This document shows, one piece after another, positions 18,310-26,564 of a stretch of 64,000 nucleotides of DNA. This DNA comes from CAYQQU01 sp964419545 (GTDB lineage Bacteria; Bacteroidota; Bacteroidia; Chitinophagales; Saprospiraceae), in contig CAYQQU010000024.1 in assembly GCA_964419545.1 (NCBI GenBank), positions 13,817-77,816 of the forward strand. The letters run 5' to 3'. Each line of letters opens with the position of its first letter. Position 1 is the first letter of the stretch. The notes below the pieces were generated by a model that saw nothing but the letters and a program-made list of their open reading frames with translations, did no database searches and had not been told where the DNA came from. A program made the position numbers and the translations under genes.

Positions 18310-18602
18310 TGCGGTGTAGTTTAAAGGTATTTCCGAGAAACATCTAAAATGTAAGATATTTCTCGGAAAAGAAAAGGCTATTTGACAATGATTAATCGTA
18401 ATGATATTTATTTCTTAAATCCTCAATAATTACCCAATTTCAACCATAATCCCGTACCAAAAAGCCGTTCAGGAATTCAATGTTCAATTTACGTTCAACC
18501 TTACCGTTTATCCGAACTCACTTTTATCGCTATCGGCAGATTGCCTCCACCGACCACCGATCGTAGTTTGCCCCACCCTCCCGATATTTCCCCCGCATTC
18601 CT
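18310..18602. other. AT-rich divergent intergenic region with palindrome
   Basis: No gene is supported here. A near-consensus -7 box for the leftward gene (TACCTTTA, minus strand, 18322-18329) is followed by the palindrome at 18330-18369. The rightward pheT promoter begins at 18603. Confidence 0.5.
18330..18369. promoter_or_regulatory. Perfect 11-bp inverted repeat, operator or hairpin candidate
   Basis: TTTCCGAGAAA (18330-18340) and TTTCTCGGAAA (18359-18369) are exact reverse complements with an 18-base spacer. They sit directly upstream of the candidate -7 box for the leftward gene, where the -33 element would be, so a repressor operator is possible; a remnant repeat is equally possible. 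Confidence 0.4.
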
Positions 18603-18610
18603 TATTTTTG
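18603..18610 (+). promoter_or_regulatory. Candidate -7 box of the pheT operon
   Basis: TATTTTTG fits the TAnnTTTG consensus, 60 bases upstream of the pheT ATG. No well-spaced TTTG -33 element is visible, so only the -7 box is claimed. Confidence 0.5.
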
Positions 18611-18670
18611 CGTTTTTCGGAACCGGGCCGCCGCTTCCGGCGGTTCCAACAAAGTAAACGCAACAGCAGC

Positions 18671-21118
18671 ATGAGAGTATCCCTCAACTGGCTCAAGACA
18701 TACCTGGCGATCGACCTGCCTCCCGAAAAGGTCGGCGAGATCCTTACCGATATCGGACTGGAAGTGGAAGGCATGGAAACCGTGGAAAGCATCCCCGGCG
18801 GGCTGGAAGGGGTGGTCGTCGGCCACGTCCTGGAATGCGGCCGCCACCCCAATGCCGACCGCCTGTCGGTCACCCGGGTGGATGTGGGCGACGGCGAGCC
18901 GCTTCACGTCGTCTGCGGGGCGCCCAACGTGGCCGCCGGGCAGAAAGTAATGGTGGCTACCGTCGGCGCAACCCTCCACCCCGTCGGCAGTGAAGAACCG
19001 CTGACCATCAAAAAAGGCAAGATCCGCGGCGAAGTGTCGGAAGGGATGATCTGCGCAGAAGACGAACTCGGACTGGGCGAAAGCCACGACGGGATTATGG
19101 TCCTGCCCGAAGACAGTGAGGTCGGACAGCCGGCGCGCGACTACTTTCAGCTCGAAACCGACATCGTCTACGAGATCGGCCTGACGCCCAACCGCTCCGA
19201 CGCGACCAACCACGTGGGCGTGGCCCGCGACCTGGCCGCCGCCCTCAAGATCAACTACGACCATCCCGGCGAGCTGCAACTGCCGTCGGTCGAAGGGTTC
19301 AAAGTCGATAACCACCACCGCCCCGTGGAAGTGGTCGTCGAAGATCCGGCCGCCTGCCCGCGCTACGCCGGCCTCACCATCGAGGGCATCACGGTGGGCG
19401 AATCGCCCGACTGGCTGAAACGACGCCTCCAGGCCGTGGGCGTACGGCCGCTCAACAATATCGTCGACGCGACCAACTACGTGCTCCACGAACTGGGGCA
19501 GCCACTGCACGCCTTTGACCTGGCGGAAGTCAAAGGACAGAAGATCATCGTCAGGACACTGCCCCAAAACACGAAGTTCCAATCGCTCGACGAAATGGAA
19601 CGCACGCTCACCGACGACGACCTGATGATCTGCGACGGCGACTCCAACGGCATGTGCATCGCCGGCGTGTTCGGCGGGCTGCGCTCGGGCGTCAAGGCAA
19701 CTACGCACAGCATCTTCCTGGAGTCGGCCCACTTCAGCCCCAAATACGTCCGCCGCACCAGCATGCACCACAACCTGCGCACCGACGCCGCCAAGGTGTT
19801 CGAAAAAGGCAGCGACCCCAACGTGACGGTATACGCCCTGAAACGGGCCGCCCTCCTCATCCAGGAACTGGCCGGCGGCGAGGTCGCCTCCGAGCTGATC
19901 GACCTGTACCCCGAACCGGTGCAGCCCCTGCCCGTCGCCGTCAACTACGCGAGGGTGAACCGCCTCATCGGCGTCGAGATCCCCCGGGAAACCATCCACG
20001 CCATCCTCGCAGCCATGGATATGCCGGTGCTCGACGACGACGGCGAAAATTTTACCGTCGCCGTCACCACCAACAAAACCGACGTCACGCGCGAAGCGGA
20101 CGTCATCGAGGAGATCCTCCGCATCTACGGCTTCAACAAGGTGCCGATCCCCGACAAGATCAAAACGGCGATGGCCATCGCGCCCCAACCCGACCCGACC
20201 GAGCTGCGCCGCCAGATCGGCGCCCTGCTCACCGGCGCGGGCTTCCACGAAATGATGGCCCTGTCGCTGTCGCAGTCCAAATACTACGAAGGCGGCGCCA
20301 CCGGCCTGCCCCGGGAAGCCCTCGTCTTCGTCAACAATACCGCCAACGTCCACCTCGACATCATGCGGCCCGATATGCTGTTCAGCGGCCTGGAAGCCGT
20401 GCTGCACAACCAGAACCGGCAGCAGAACGACCTCAAGCTTTTCGAGTTCGGGCGCACCTACCGCAAAACGGAGAAAGGGTATGCCGAAACCGAACACCTC
20501 AGCCTCTTCTTAACCGGACGCCGCTGGCCCGAAAACTGGATCACCGGCGACGAACGGCCCGTCGATTACTACACCCTCAAAGCTTTCGTCGGGCAGGTGC
20601 TCGGCCGCCTCGGCCTCGACGGCTACCAGGAGACCTCCTTCCAGGACGATACCTTCCTCTACGGCATGCGCTACCACCGCGGGCCGCGGATACTGGCCGA
20701 ATTTGGGCAGGTCAGCGGCAAGCTGACGCGGGCGCTGGACATCCGCGGGGCCGTCTATTTTGCCGACCTGCATTGGGGGCCCCTCGTACAGGCCACAGGC
20801 AAACATAGCGTGCAGTACGCCGAAGTGAGCAAGTATCCCGGCACGCGGAGAGATTTGGCGCTGGTGGTTGAAAAATCAGTAAAATTTACTGATATTGTGT
20901 CGATTGCCAGAAAGGCCGGCAAGAACCTCCTCAAAGAGGTCAACCTCTTCGACGTCTACGAAAATAAAGAACAGCTCGGCGCCGGGAAAAAATCCTACGC
21001 CGTCAGCCTCTTCTTCGAAGATCCGAACAAGACGCTCAAAGATAAAGAGGTCGACAAAGTGATGGACAAGCTGATCGCCCAAAGCGAAGCCCAACTCGGC
21101 GCAGTTATCCGCCGCTGA
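18671..21118 (+). CDS. pheT: Phenylalanine--tRNA ligase beta subunit
   Basis: From the ATG at 18671 the product has 815 residues, the usual length for bacterial PheT. It starts with the conserved MRVSLNWLKTYL. Next come an EMAP-like tRNA-binding OB domain (about 40-150), the B3/4 editing domain (around 210-400, with LNNIVDATNYVLHELGQPLHAFD), the B5 domain, and a C-terminal anticodon-binding ferredoxin-like domain (about 720-815, YAEVSKYPGTRRDLALVVEK). It forms the alpha2-beta2 enzyme that charges tRNA-Phe; the beta subunit edits Tyr-tRNA-Phe. pheS is not in the window, so the two subunits are encoded apart. It is followed by a coiled-coil gene, zapA and rny on the same strand. Confidence 0.98.
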   Translation: MRVSLNWLKTYLAIDLPPEKVGEILTDIGLEVEGMETVESIPGGLEGVVVGHVLECGRHPNADRLSVTRVDVGDGEPLHVVCGAPNVAAGQKVMVATVGATLHPVGSEEPLTIKKGKIRGEVSEGMICAEDELGLGESHDGIMVLPEDSEVGQPARDYFQLETDIVYEIGLTPNRSDATNHVGVARDLAAALKINYDHPGELQLPSVEGFKVDNHHRPVEVVVEDPAACPRYAGLTIEGITVGESPDWLKRRLQAVGVRPLNNIVDATNYVLHELGQPLHAFDLAEVKGQKIIVRTLPQNTKFQSLDEMERTLTDDDLMICDGDSNGMCIAGVFGGLRSGVKATTHSIFLESAHFSPKYVRRTSMHHNLRTDAAKVFEKGSDPNVTVYALKRAALLIQELAGGEVASELIDLYPEPVQPLPVAVNYARVNRLIGVEIPRETIHAILAAMDMPVLDDDGENFTVAVTTNKTDVTREADVIEEILRIYGFNKVPIPDKIKTAMAIAPQPDPTELRRQIGALLTGAGFHEMMALSLSQSKYYEGGATGLPREALVFVNNTANVHLDIMRPDMLFSGLEAVLHNQNRQQNDLKLFEFGRTYRKTEKGYAETEHLSLFLTGRRWPENWITGDERPVDYYTLKAFVGQVLGRLGLDGYQETSFQDDTFLYGMRYHRGPRILAEFGQVSGKLTRALDIRGAVYFADLHWGPLVQATGKHSVQYAEVSKYPGTRRDLALVVEKSVKFTDIVSIARKAGKNLLKEVNLFDVYENKEQLGAGKKSYAVSLFFEDPNKTLKDKEVDKVMDKLIAQSEAQLGAVIRR

Positions 21119-21210
21119 CTTCGCCCGCCAGATCAGCCGCCCCGAAAGACCATGGTCCCGTTGCCTTCCCGGACGAACAGGCAATGGTCGATCAACGGAA
21201 ATCCCTACGT

Positions 21211-21504
21211 ATGAACGTTACGGAAAAGCTGGAAAGCATTGAATTGAAAGTGCGGCAGCTGGCTTTGCAAATGACGCGGCTGCAAGACGAAAACGCCGCG
21301 CTGATCGCCGAAAATAAAAAACTGAAAACAGCGCTCGACCGACAAGTCGGTACGGTCGGCGTTTTGAAAAATAAATTGGAATTGACGCAGCAGGCGCTGA
21401 GCCAGGGGAAGCAGAAAAATTCCAACGGTGAGCTTAAAGCACGCATCGATCAGCATATCGCTGAAATCGATAAATGCATCGAGTGGTTGCACGACCACTG
21501 CTAG
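21211..21504 (+). CDS. Small coiled-coil protein next to zapA
   Basis: From the ATG at 21211 the product has 97 residues (an upstream ATG at 21184 would give 106). Almost the whole protein is a heptad-rich helix (VRQLALQMTRLQDENAAL), ending in IDKCIEWLHDHC. No enzyme motif is present. It lies 8 bases upstream of zapA and is probably co-translated. By size, helix pattern and neighbourhood it resembles ZapB-like division accessory proteins, which bind ZapA, but sequence alone does not prove this. Confidence 0.75.
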   Translation: MNVTEKLESIELKVRQLALQMTRLQDENAALIAENKKLKTALDRQVGTVGVLKNKLELTQQALSQGKQKNSNGELKARIDQHIAEIDKCIEWLHDHC

Positions 21505-21512
21505 TGAATGAT

Positions 21513-21812
21513 ATGGAAGGGCAGGACAACACCAAGAGCATTACGGTACTGATCGCCGGCCGGCCTTACCCGCTGAAGGTCAAGGCGGACGACGAAGCGA
21601 CCGTAAGGCGCATCGTCCGGGAAATAAATGAAAAGATTAATCGCTTTCAACTCACTTATACCAATAAAGATAAGCAGGATTGCCTGGCAATGGCCCTGCT
21701 GACCTACGCGGTTGATCTTCACAAAGTTTCCGTTACGGGCGCGAAAAACGACGACTTGTCCGCCCGGCTCACCCAGATGGAAAATCTGCTCGACCAACTG
21801 CTTGCCTCCTGA
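21513..21812 (+). CDS. zapA: Cell division protein ZapA
   Basis: The start at 21513 gives 99 residues. The N-terminal ZapA head (KSITVLIAGRPYPLKVKADDEATVRRIVREINEKI) is followed by a C-terminal coiled coil. ZapA bundles FtsZ filaments and stabilises the Z ring. The DCLAMALLTYAVDLHK stretch is typical of Bacteroidota ZapA. It sits between a coiled-coil gene and rny. Confidence 0.92.
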   Translation: MEGQDNTKSITVLIAGRPYPLKVKADDEATVRRIVREINEKINRFQLTYTNKDKQDCLAMALLTYAVDLHKVSVTGAKNDDLSARLTQMENLLDQLLAS

Positions 21813-21906
21813 TTGCTGCTCCGATTCCGCAAGAAGTGGTTAATCATCTTTCGCCGGCCGCCCGCGCGGCTCGCGAATATTGTTCATTGTATAAACAAAT
21901 GGAAAA

Positions 21907-23592
21907 ATGGTAGACATAGGAACTGGACTCGTCATCGGCCTGGTGGTCGGCGCGGTCATCGGTTTCGTCTTGGTTCAACTGGCGGGCCGTCGCGCCCAGC
22001 AGGCCAAGCTCAAAACGATCAACGAGAAAGCAGACCGGGAAATCGAACAGGCCCGACAATCAGCCCAGCGCATCATCGACGAGGCGGAGAATAACGCCGA
22101 GAAACTGGTTTCCCAGGCCGAAGCCAAGAACGAAAAGATCAAACAACGGAAAATCCAGGAAGCTAAGGAACGCTTCAACCGCATGCGCTCCGAATTCGAC
22201 CGCGAAAAAGCCAACCACAAGGTCGAGCTCAAAGAACGCGAAGTGGAGGTCAAAACGCAGGAGGCCGAACTGAAGAATAAACTGGACAAATTCCAGGAGA
22301 AGATCAAATGGCTCGACGACCAGAAATCCGAACTGGAACAGCGCGACGCCGAAAACCGCGCCATCCGCGAAAACCTGGACAAGCAGCTGCGCATCGTGGC
22401 CAAGAAAAAAGAAGACCTCGACGCCGCCAACGAAGAACGCATCAAGGAACTGGAAAACCTCGCTAAAATGACCGAGGCCGAAGCCCGCGAACACCTGCTG
22501 GAAGCGGTCAAGGCCAAAGCGGAAACCGACGCCATGTCGATCGTCAAAGAGTCGGTCCAGCAGGCTAAAGCAACAGCCAACAAAGAGGCGAAAAAGATCG
22601 TCATCCAGACCATCCAGCGCATGTGCGCCGAATACACCATCGAGAATACGGTGTCCGTCTTCAACCTGGATTCCGACGACCTCAAAGGACAGATCATCGG
22701 CCGCGAAGGGCGCAACATCCGGGCCCTGGAAGCGGCTACCGGCGCGGAGATCGTCGTCGACGACACGCCGGAAGCAATCGTCATTTCCAGCTTCGATCCC
22801 ATCCGCCGCGAGATCTGCCGCCTCGCCCTGAAACGCCTCGTGGCCGACGGCCGCATCCACCCCGCTCGCATCGAGGAGGTGGTGGCCAAAGTGCGCAAAG
22901 AACTGGAACAACAGATCGTCGAGATCGGCGAACGCACGGTCATCGAACTCGACCTGCACGGCCTCGACCCCTACCTCGTACGCATGGTCGGCCGGATGCG
23001 CTTCCGCTCATCCTACGGCCAAAACCTGCTGAAACACTCCATCGAAACGGCCAACCTCTGCGCCATCATGGCTGCCGAGATCAACCTTTCGCCCAAACAG
23101 ATCAAGCTGGCCAAACGCGCCGGCCTGCTCCACGACATCGGCAAGGTGGCCGAGGAGGAAAGCGAATTGTCGCACGCACTGCTGGGTATGAAAATGTGTG
23201 AAAAGTACAAGGAACACCCCGCCGTCTGCAACGCCGTCGGCGCCCACCACGATGAGATCGAGATGAACAACATCATCTCGCCGATCATCCAGGCTTGTGA
23301 CGCTATCTCCGGCGCCCGCCCGGGCGCCCGCCGCGAGATCCTCGAAAGCTACCTCAAGCGCATCGGCGAACTCGAAGAACTGGCCATGGGCCACGAAGGG
23401 GTATCCAAAGCATACGCCATGCAGGCCGGCCGCGAACTGCGGGTGATCGTCGAAGCCGATAAGGTCAACGACCAGTTTGCCGACGACCTCTCGTTCATGA
23501 TCTCCAATAAAATCCAGGAAGAGATGCAATACCCCGGGCAGATCAAGGTTACCGTTATCCGCGAAAAGCGGGCGGTTTCGTTCGCCCGGTGA
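21907..23592 (+). CDS. rny: Ribonuclease Y
   Basis: The 561-residue product has an N-terminal membrane helix (about 8-26), a long coiled coil (30-235), a KH RNA-binding domain with IIGREGRNIR at about 263-272, and an HD domain with LLHDIGK (His409-Asp410). This is the full RNase Y architecture and usual length. The enzyme is a membrane-anchored endoribonuclease that starts mRNA decay. The gene ends at a convergent junction marked by a heptamer-repeat hairpin. Confidence 0.97.
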   Translation: MVDIGTGLVIGLVVGAVIGFVLVQLAGRRAQQAKLKTINEKADREIEQARQSAQRIIDEAENNAEKLVSQAEAKNEKIKQRKIQEAKERFNRMRSEFDREKANHKVELKEREVEVKTQEAELKNKLDKFQEKIKWLDDQKSELEQRDAENRAIRENLDKQLRIVAKKKEDLDAANEERIKELENLAKMTEAEAREHLLEAVKAKAETDAMSIVKESVQQAKATANKEAKKIVIQTIQRMCAEYTIENTVSVFNLDSDDLKGQIIGREGRNIRALEAATGAEIVVDDTPEAIVISSFDPIRREICRLALKRLVADGRIHPARIEEVVAKVRKELEQQIVEIGERTVIELDLHGLDPYLVRMVGRMRFRSSYGQNLLKHSIETANLCAIMAAEINLSPKQIKLAKRAGLLHDIGKVAEEESELSHALLGMKMCEKYKEHPAVCNAVGAHHDEIEMNNIISPIIQACDAISGARPGARREILESYLKRIGELEELAMGHEGVSKAYAMQAGRELRVIVEADKVNDQFADDLSFMISNKIQEEMQYPGQIKVTVIREKRAVSFAR

Positions 23593-23598
23593 TGAGGT

Positions 23599-23698
23599 TG
23601 GGTTTTTGGTTTTTGGTCTTTGGTCTTTAGTCTTTGGTCTTTGGCCGCTAAAGACCAAAGACCAAAGACCAATAGCCAAAGACCAACAGCCAAAGACT
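23599..23698. terminator. Heptamer-repeat hairpin between convergent genes
   Basis: TTTGGTC-type heptamers on the left (about 23599-23643) face GACCAAA-type heptamers on the right (about 23649-23698). The core CTTTAGTCTTTGGTCTTT (23625-23642) pairs with AAAGACCAAAGACCAAAG (23650-23667) across a 7-base loop with one mismatch. It lies exactly between rny (plus) and the gene at 23697-24401 (minus) and may act as a bidirectional terminator. Confidence 0.65.
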
Positions 23699-24401
23699 AA
23701 TTTACCCCCAACTCCAGCTGCACCGCCTGTAAAGCTTCTTTCTGCTGGCGCAGTTGTTCCCGGGTGTCCTGCAGCCGTCCGCGCTTTTCCGTCGCCTCTT
23801 CGCTCAGGGATTGATTGTCTTTGCGCAGGTCTTCCAGTTCTTTTTCCAGCTCGGCGATGCGTTTTTCGTTATCCTTTTGCTCCTCATCCAGTTTTTCGAT
23901 GTCTTTTTCCAGGTCTTCCGCTTCTTTGGTAAGGGTGTCGATGCGGTCGTTATGGTATTCCGGGAGGTAGTCCTGCAGGAACTGGCGCACGATATTTTCC
24001 AGAGTGCGAAAACCGCTCGCATATTCTCCGCTGGGCGCAAGGTGGATGTCGTAGCCCAGGGAAGCGAAAACGCTCATCCGGGTCATCCCTTCTTCGGCGA
24101 CCACTTCGGTGTAAAAGTCCAGCTTCTTTTCCGTCAGTTCTTCAAATTTTACCGCTTCGGCCTGCAGCACATCGCGATTGGCCAGGAAGCCGATGCCTTT
24201 GAGGTTGACGTCGTACTCCTTCTTGAGAAAGTCTTCCCAGGCCTTCTTCACGGCCTTGGGTTCCGGCGACAGGCGCACCTCGATGCAGGGATATTCCTGC
24301 TTTTCGTAATCTACGACCCCCTGGTAGATGGACAGGGATTGTGCGTTGGCTGCCGTGATCCAGCAAAAGACCAGTACAAAAAGAACGATGCTATTTTTCA
24401 T
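23697..24401 (-). CDS. Secreted protein of unknown function with C-terminal coiled coil
   Basis: The start at 24401 gives 234 residues; 20 further codons upstream read poorly. A signal peptide ends at ANA before QSLSIYQG. Residues 21-140 form a globular part of unknown fold, with IYQGVVDYEKQEYPCIEVRL near its start. Residues 150-230 are a strongly charged coiled coil built from repeats such as EDLEKDIEKLDEEQKDNEKR. It lies 65 bases downstream of batD on the same strand and may be part of the Bat operon transcript. I do not recognise a function. Confidence 0.75.
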   Translation of the reverse strand: MKNSIVLFVLVFCWITAANAQSLSIYQGVVDYEKQEYPCIEVRLSPEPKAVKKAWEDFLKKEYDVNLKGIGFLANRDVLQAEAVKFEELTEKKLDFYTEVVAEEGMTRMSVFASLGYDIHLAPSGEYASGFRTLENIVRQFLQDYLPEYHNDRIDTLTKEAEDLEKDIEKLDEEQKDNEKRIAELEKELEDLRKDNQSLSEEATEKRGRLQDTREQLRQQKEALQAVQLELGVN

Positions 24402-24466
24402 GGTTGGCTTTACTATAGAACGCCGAGCCGGAAGCCAGGTTCGGTGCGGGAGCAGGCACACGGTGA

Positions 24467-26215
24467 TCAGTCCTTCGACCGGGCCTCGATGGTGGTGAGC
24501 AGCCGGGCCGTCTTTTCGTAGGTCTCATTCATCGCTTCGGCATTGTCTTTACCGGCGAAGAGGGCGATCTCGCAGTTGTGCATGATTTCCAGGAAGTGCT
24601 CGATATCCGTGCTATCGACCTGCATGGTTTCCAGGCGGCTGCGCACGTTATCTTTACTCAACTCCGAGCCCGGGAGGTCCAGCTTATCGGAAACGTAGCC
24701 GAGCATGGCCTTGGAGATCTCGTCGTAGAACGCCCGGCTTTGCCCTTCGCGGCGCAGGGAGTCGGCTGTTTTCAACCGACGCTCCGCTTCCCGGCGGGCT
24801 CGTTTGCGGCGCATGGCCGCCGGGTCGAGTTGACTGAGCTGTCGGCGCCGCCGCCGGATCACTACGGCGCCCAATAGCGCCAGGAGAGGCAGGGCGATCA
24901 GCGACCAGAAAAGCGGGGAGCCGAAGAAGGGTTCCCGGCCTTTGTTCAGCTCCAGATCGCCCTTGAGGTAAGCAATGTCGCGTTGGGCCGTGGTATCGGC
25001 GGAAGGCGTTGCGCCCTCGCCGGGCCGCCGGGAGCGCGAGCCGGGCCTTACGTTTACCGAAAAAGGGCCCAGCGCTGCCGTCACGAAGCGGGCGCTGTCG
25101 GTGTCGAAATAGGTGAATTCCGGGTTCAGCGCGTACTGGCCGGGCGCTTTGGGCACCAGCAGGTATTCGATGATCTTTTTGCCCGTCAGCTCGCCGTTGA
25201 GCTCGTAGGATACTTCCTCCTGCACAGTGGGGTCGTACACCTCAAAGGTATCGGTCACGATCAAAGCGGGAGGTTGCACCCGCTTGATATCGCCGTTGCC
25301 GGCCACCGAAAGGCGCAGGCTGAGGGCGTCGTCGGTCGTCACCGTCGTCCGGCTGATGCGAGCGTTGGCGGTAAATACGCCCACCGCGCCGGTAAAGCTG
25401 GGCGGCGCTCCCGCGGGCAGCGATCGGACGCGGATGGTCACCGGCTCCGTTTCCACGGGCACGCGTTTCACCCGCCGGTTGAAGAGGAGGCTGCGCCGCC
25501 CGGAGTTATTGTCGTCGTCTTCCACGATGCCCAGCTGCAACACGAAAGGATCAATGGTAAGGGCGCCGGCCTGCTGCGGAAAGAGGGCGACGCGTTTGAG
25601 CACCTTGGTGGCCATCTGTACGCCGTCGATCACCTTGCGCTGGATACGGGAGTCGAACCGCCGTATGTTTTCGGCATAAAAGCCGGGATAGCCCGACTCC
25701 TGCACTGCGTTGTAATTGTCGATATTGACCGTGGTGTAGAGGGTGTAATCCAGTAAGATCTGCTGCCCGATGTACGCCTCCGTGACGCTGGGCTCGGCTT
25801 TGACGTAGAACTGGGCGCCCGCCCCGTCGCCTGCTTTTCCTTTGACCGCTTCGATCGTCAGCGGGTCGGTTCGGTAAATGCGGCCGTTGACCGTGATGCG
25901 GGCGCTGCCGATGGTGAGCCGCCCCACCCTCTTGGGTTTGAGGGTGTAAAAATAACTCAGCTCTTTGCTCACCTTTCCGTTGACGATAGAGGTGCGCAAG
26001 GAACGCGAAGGCCCCGACATTACGGTGAAGTCATCAAAAGCAGGCGGCTGGAAATTGCTGCCTTCCGCGTCGGTCAGCACGAATTTAACGTCAAAATAGC
26101 CGTTGAGCACCACCTGTTCCGCGTCGGGCACCGCTTCGAAAGAGACCTGTCCCGGCAGGGAGGCGGCCGCCGCGAAAAGCAATGATACGAGGGTAAGCAG
26201 TGGGCGTGATTTCAT
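24467..26215 (-). CDS. batD: BatD family protein (oxygen tolerance)
   Basis: From the ATG at 26215 the protein has 582 residues and a signal peptide ending near Gln23. The 40 codons upstream of that ATG lie in repeat-derived sequence and are not taken as coding. A long periplasmic region of immunoglobulin-like strands follows (starting VSFEAVPDAEQVVLNGYF), then a transmembrane helix at about 430-455 (PLFWSLIALPLLALLGAVVI) and a cytoplasmic helical tail. This is the BatD architecture. Bat proteins were described in Bacteroides fragilis as needed for aerotolerance; the molecular function is not settled. It is separated from batC by a MITE-like palindrome. Confidence 0.9.
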   Translation of the reverse strand: MKSRPLLTLVSLLFAAAASLPGQVSFEAVPDAEQVVLNGYFDVKFVLTDAEGSNFQPPAFDDFTVMSGPSRSLRTSIVNGKVSKELSYFYTLKPKRVGRLTIGSARITVNGRIYRTDPLTIEAVKGKAGDGAGAQFYVKAEPSVTEAYIGQQILLDYTLYTTVNIDNYNAVQESGYPGFYAENIRRFDSRIQRKVIDGVQMATKVLKRVALFPQQAGALTIDPFVLQLGIVEDDDNNSGRRSLLFNRRVKRVPVETEPVTIRVRSLPAGAPPSFTGAVGVFTANARISRTTVTTDDALSLRLSVAGNGDIKRVQPPALIVTDTFEVYDPTVQEEVSYELNGELTGKKIIEYLLVPKAPGQYALNPEFTYFDTDSARFVTAALGPFSVNVRPGSRSRRPGEGATPSADTTAQRDIAYLKGDLELNKGREPFFGSPLFWSLIALPLLALLGAVVIRRRRRQLSQLDPAAMRRKRARREAERRLKTADSLRREGQSRAFYDEISKAMLGYVSDKLDLPGSELSKDNVRSRLETMQVDSTDIEHFLEIMHNCEIALFAGKDNAEAMNETYEKTARLLTTIEARSKD

Positions 26216-26249
26216 TTTTGAGCTTTTATTTTCCGGAGGCCCGGGCGTT

Positions 26250-26276
26250 TTAGAGCATGGTTGGAGCGGGCTCGTT
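26250..26276 (+). repeat. TTAGAGC motif, copy 1
   Basis: TTAGAGCATGG-TTGGAGCGGGCTCGTT closely matches 44055-44081 (TTAGAGCAGG-TTTGGGGCGGGTTCGCT), and its first half matches the arm of the palindrome at 26359. It lies just upstream of the batD start, as copy 2 lies just upstream of the RND adaptor start. Confidence 0.55.
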
Positions 26277-26298
26277 ATGAAATTCAACAGGTTAACTA

Positions 26299-26344
26299 AA
26301 AGATAAAATGTGGGTTTACCGGGGTAAATGAGCATTTTATCTTT
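26299..26344. repeat. Nested inverted repeat upstream of batD
   Basis: AAAGATAAAATG (26299-26310) pairs perfectly with CATTTTATCTTT (26333-26344). The loop contains a second palindrome, TTTACC-GG-GGTAAA (26315-26328). It is part of the repeat-rich 350-bp gap between batC and batD. Confidence 0.6.
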
Positions 26345-26358
26345 GACGACAGGCTCTT

Positions 26359-26522
26359 AGAGCTTGTTTGGAGGTAGTGCTTTTGAAGCGAAAAACTCAG
26401 ATTTTGGGTTCTCCCGAAGGGATTTTTCCGGCTCATAGCAGCGCTACGGGTCGGAAAAATGCCACAGGGAGGTTCCCAAAGCTGGGTTTTGCAGCCAAAA
26501 TGACTACCTCCAAACAAGCTCT
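26359..26522. mobile_element. MITE-like long palindromic element (164 bp)
   Basis: The ends AGAGCTTGTTTGGAGGTAGT (26359-26378) and ACTACCTCCAAACAAGCTCT (26503-26522) are a perfect 20-bp terminal inverted repeat. Inner parts of the arms stay complementary over about 80 bases each (for example ATTTTTCCGGCTCATAGC against the reverse complement of the right arm). No coding capacity is visible. It is inserted between batC and batD and could fold into a long hairpin in the transcript. Confidence 0.7.
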
Positions 26523-26564
26523 GAACCTGTTGATTTGCAATAAAAGCAAGCTCCCGACCTGCCC

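Noticed and set aside
18602..20497. 631-codon minus-strand open frame opposite pheT
   Set aside because: High GC content opens antisense frames; it has no recognisable domain, whereas the plus strand encodes a full PheT.
21813..21906. Possible 6S RNA between zapA and rny, as in some proteobacteria
   Set aside because: The gap of 94 bases is too short for a 6S RNA, and no large stem with a central bubble is evident.
26216..26335. N-terminal extension of BatD by 40 codons
   Set aside because: The extension reads through the TTAGAGC repeat and the nested palindrome, and places the signal peptide internally; the ATG at 26215 gives a normal signal peptide.
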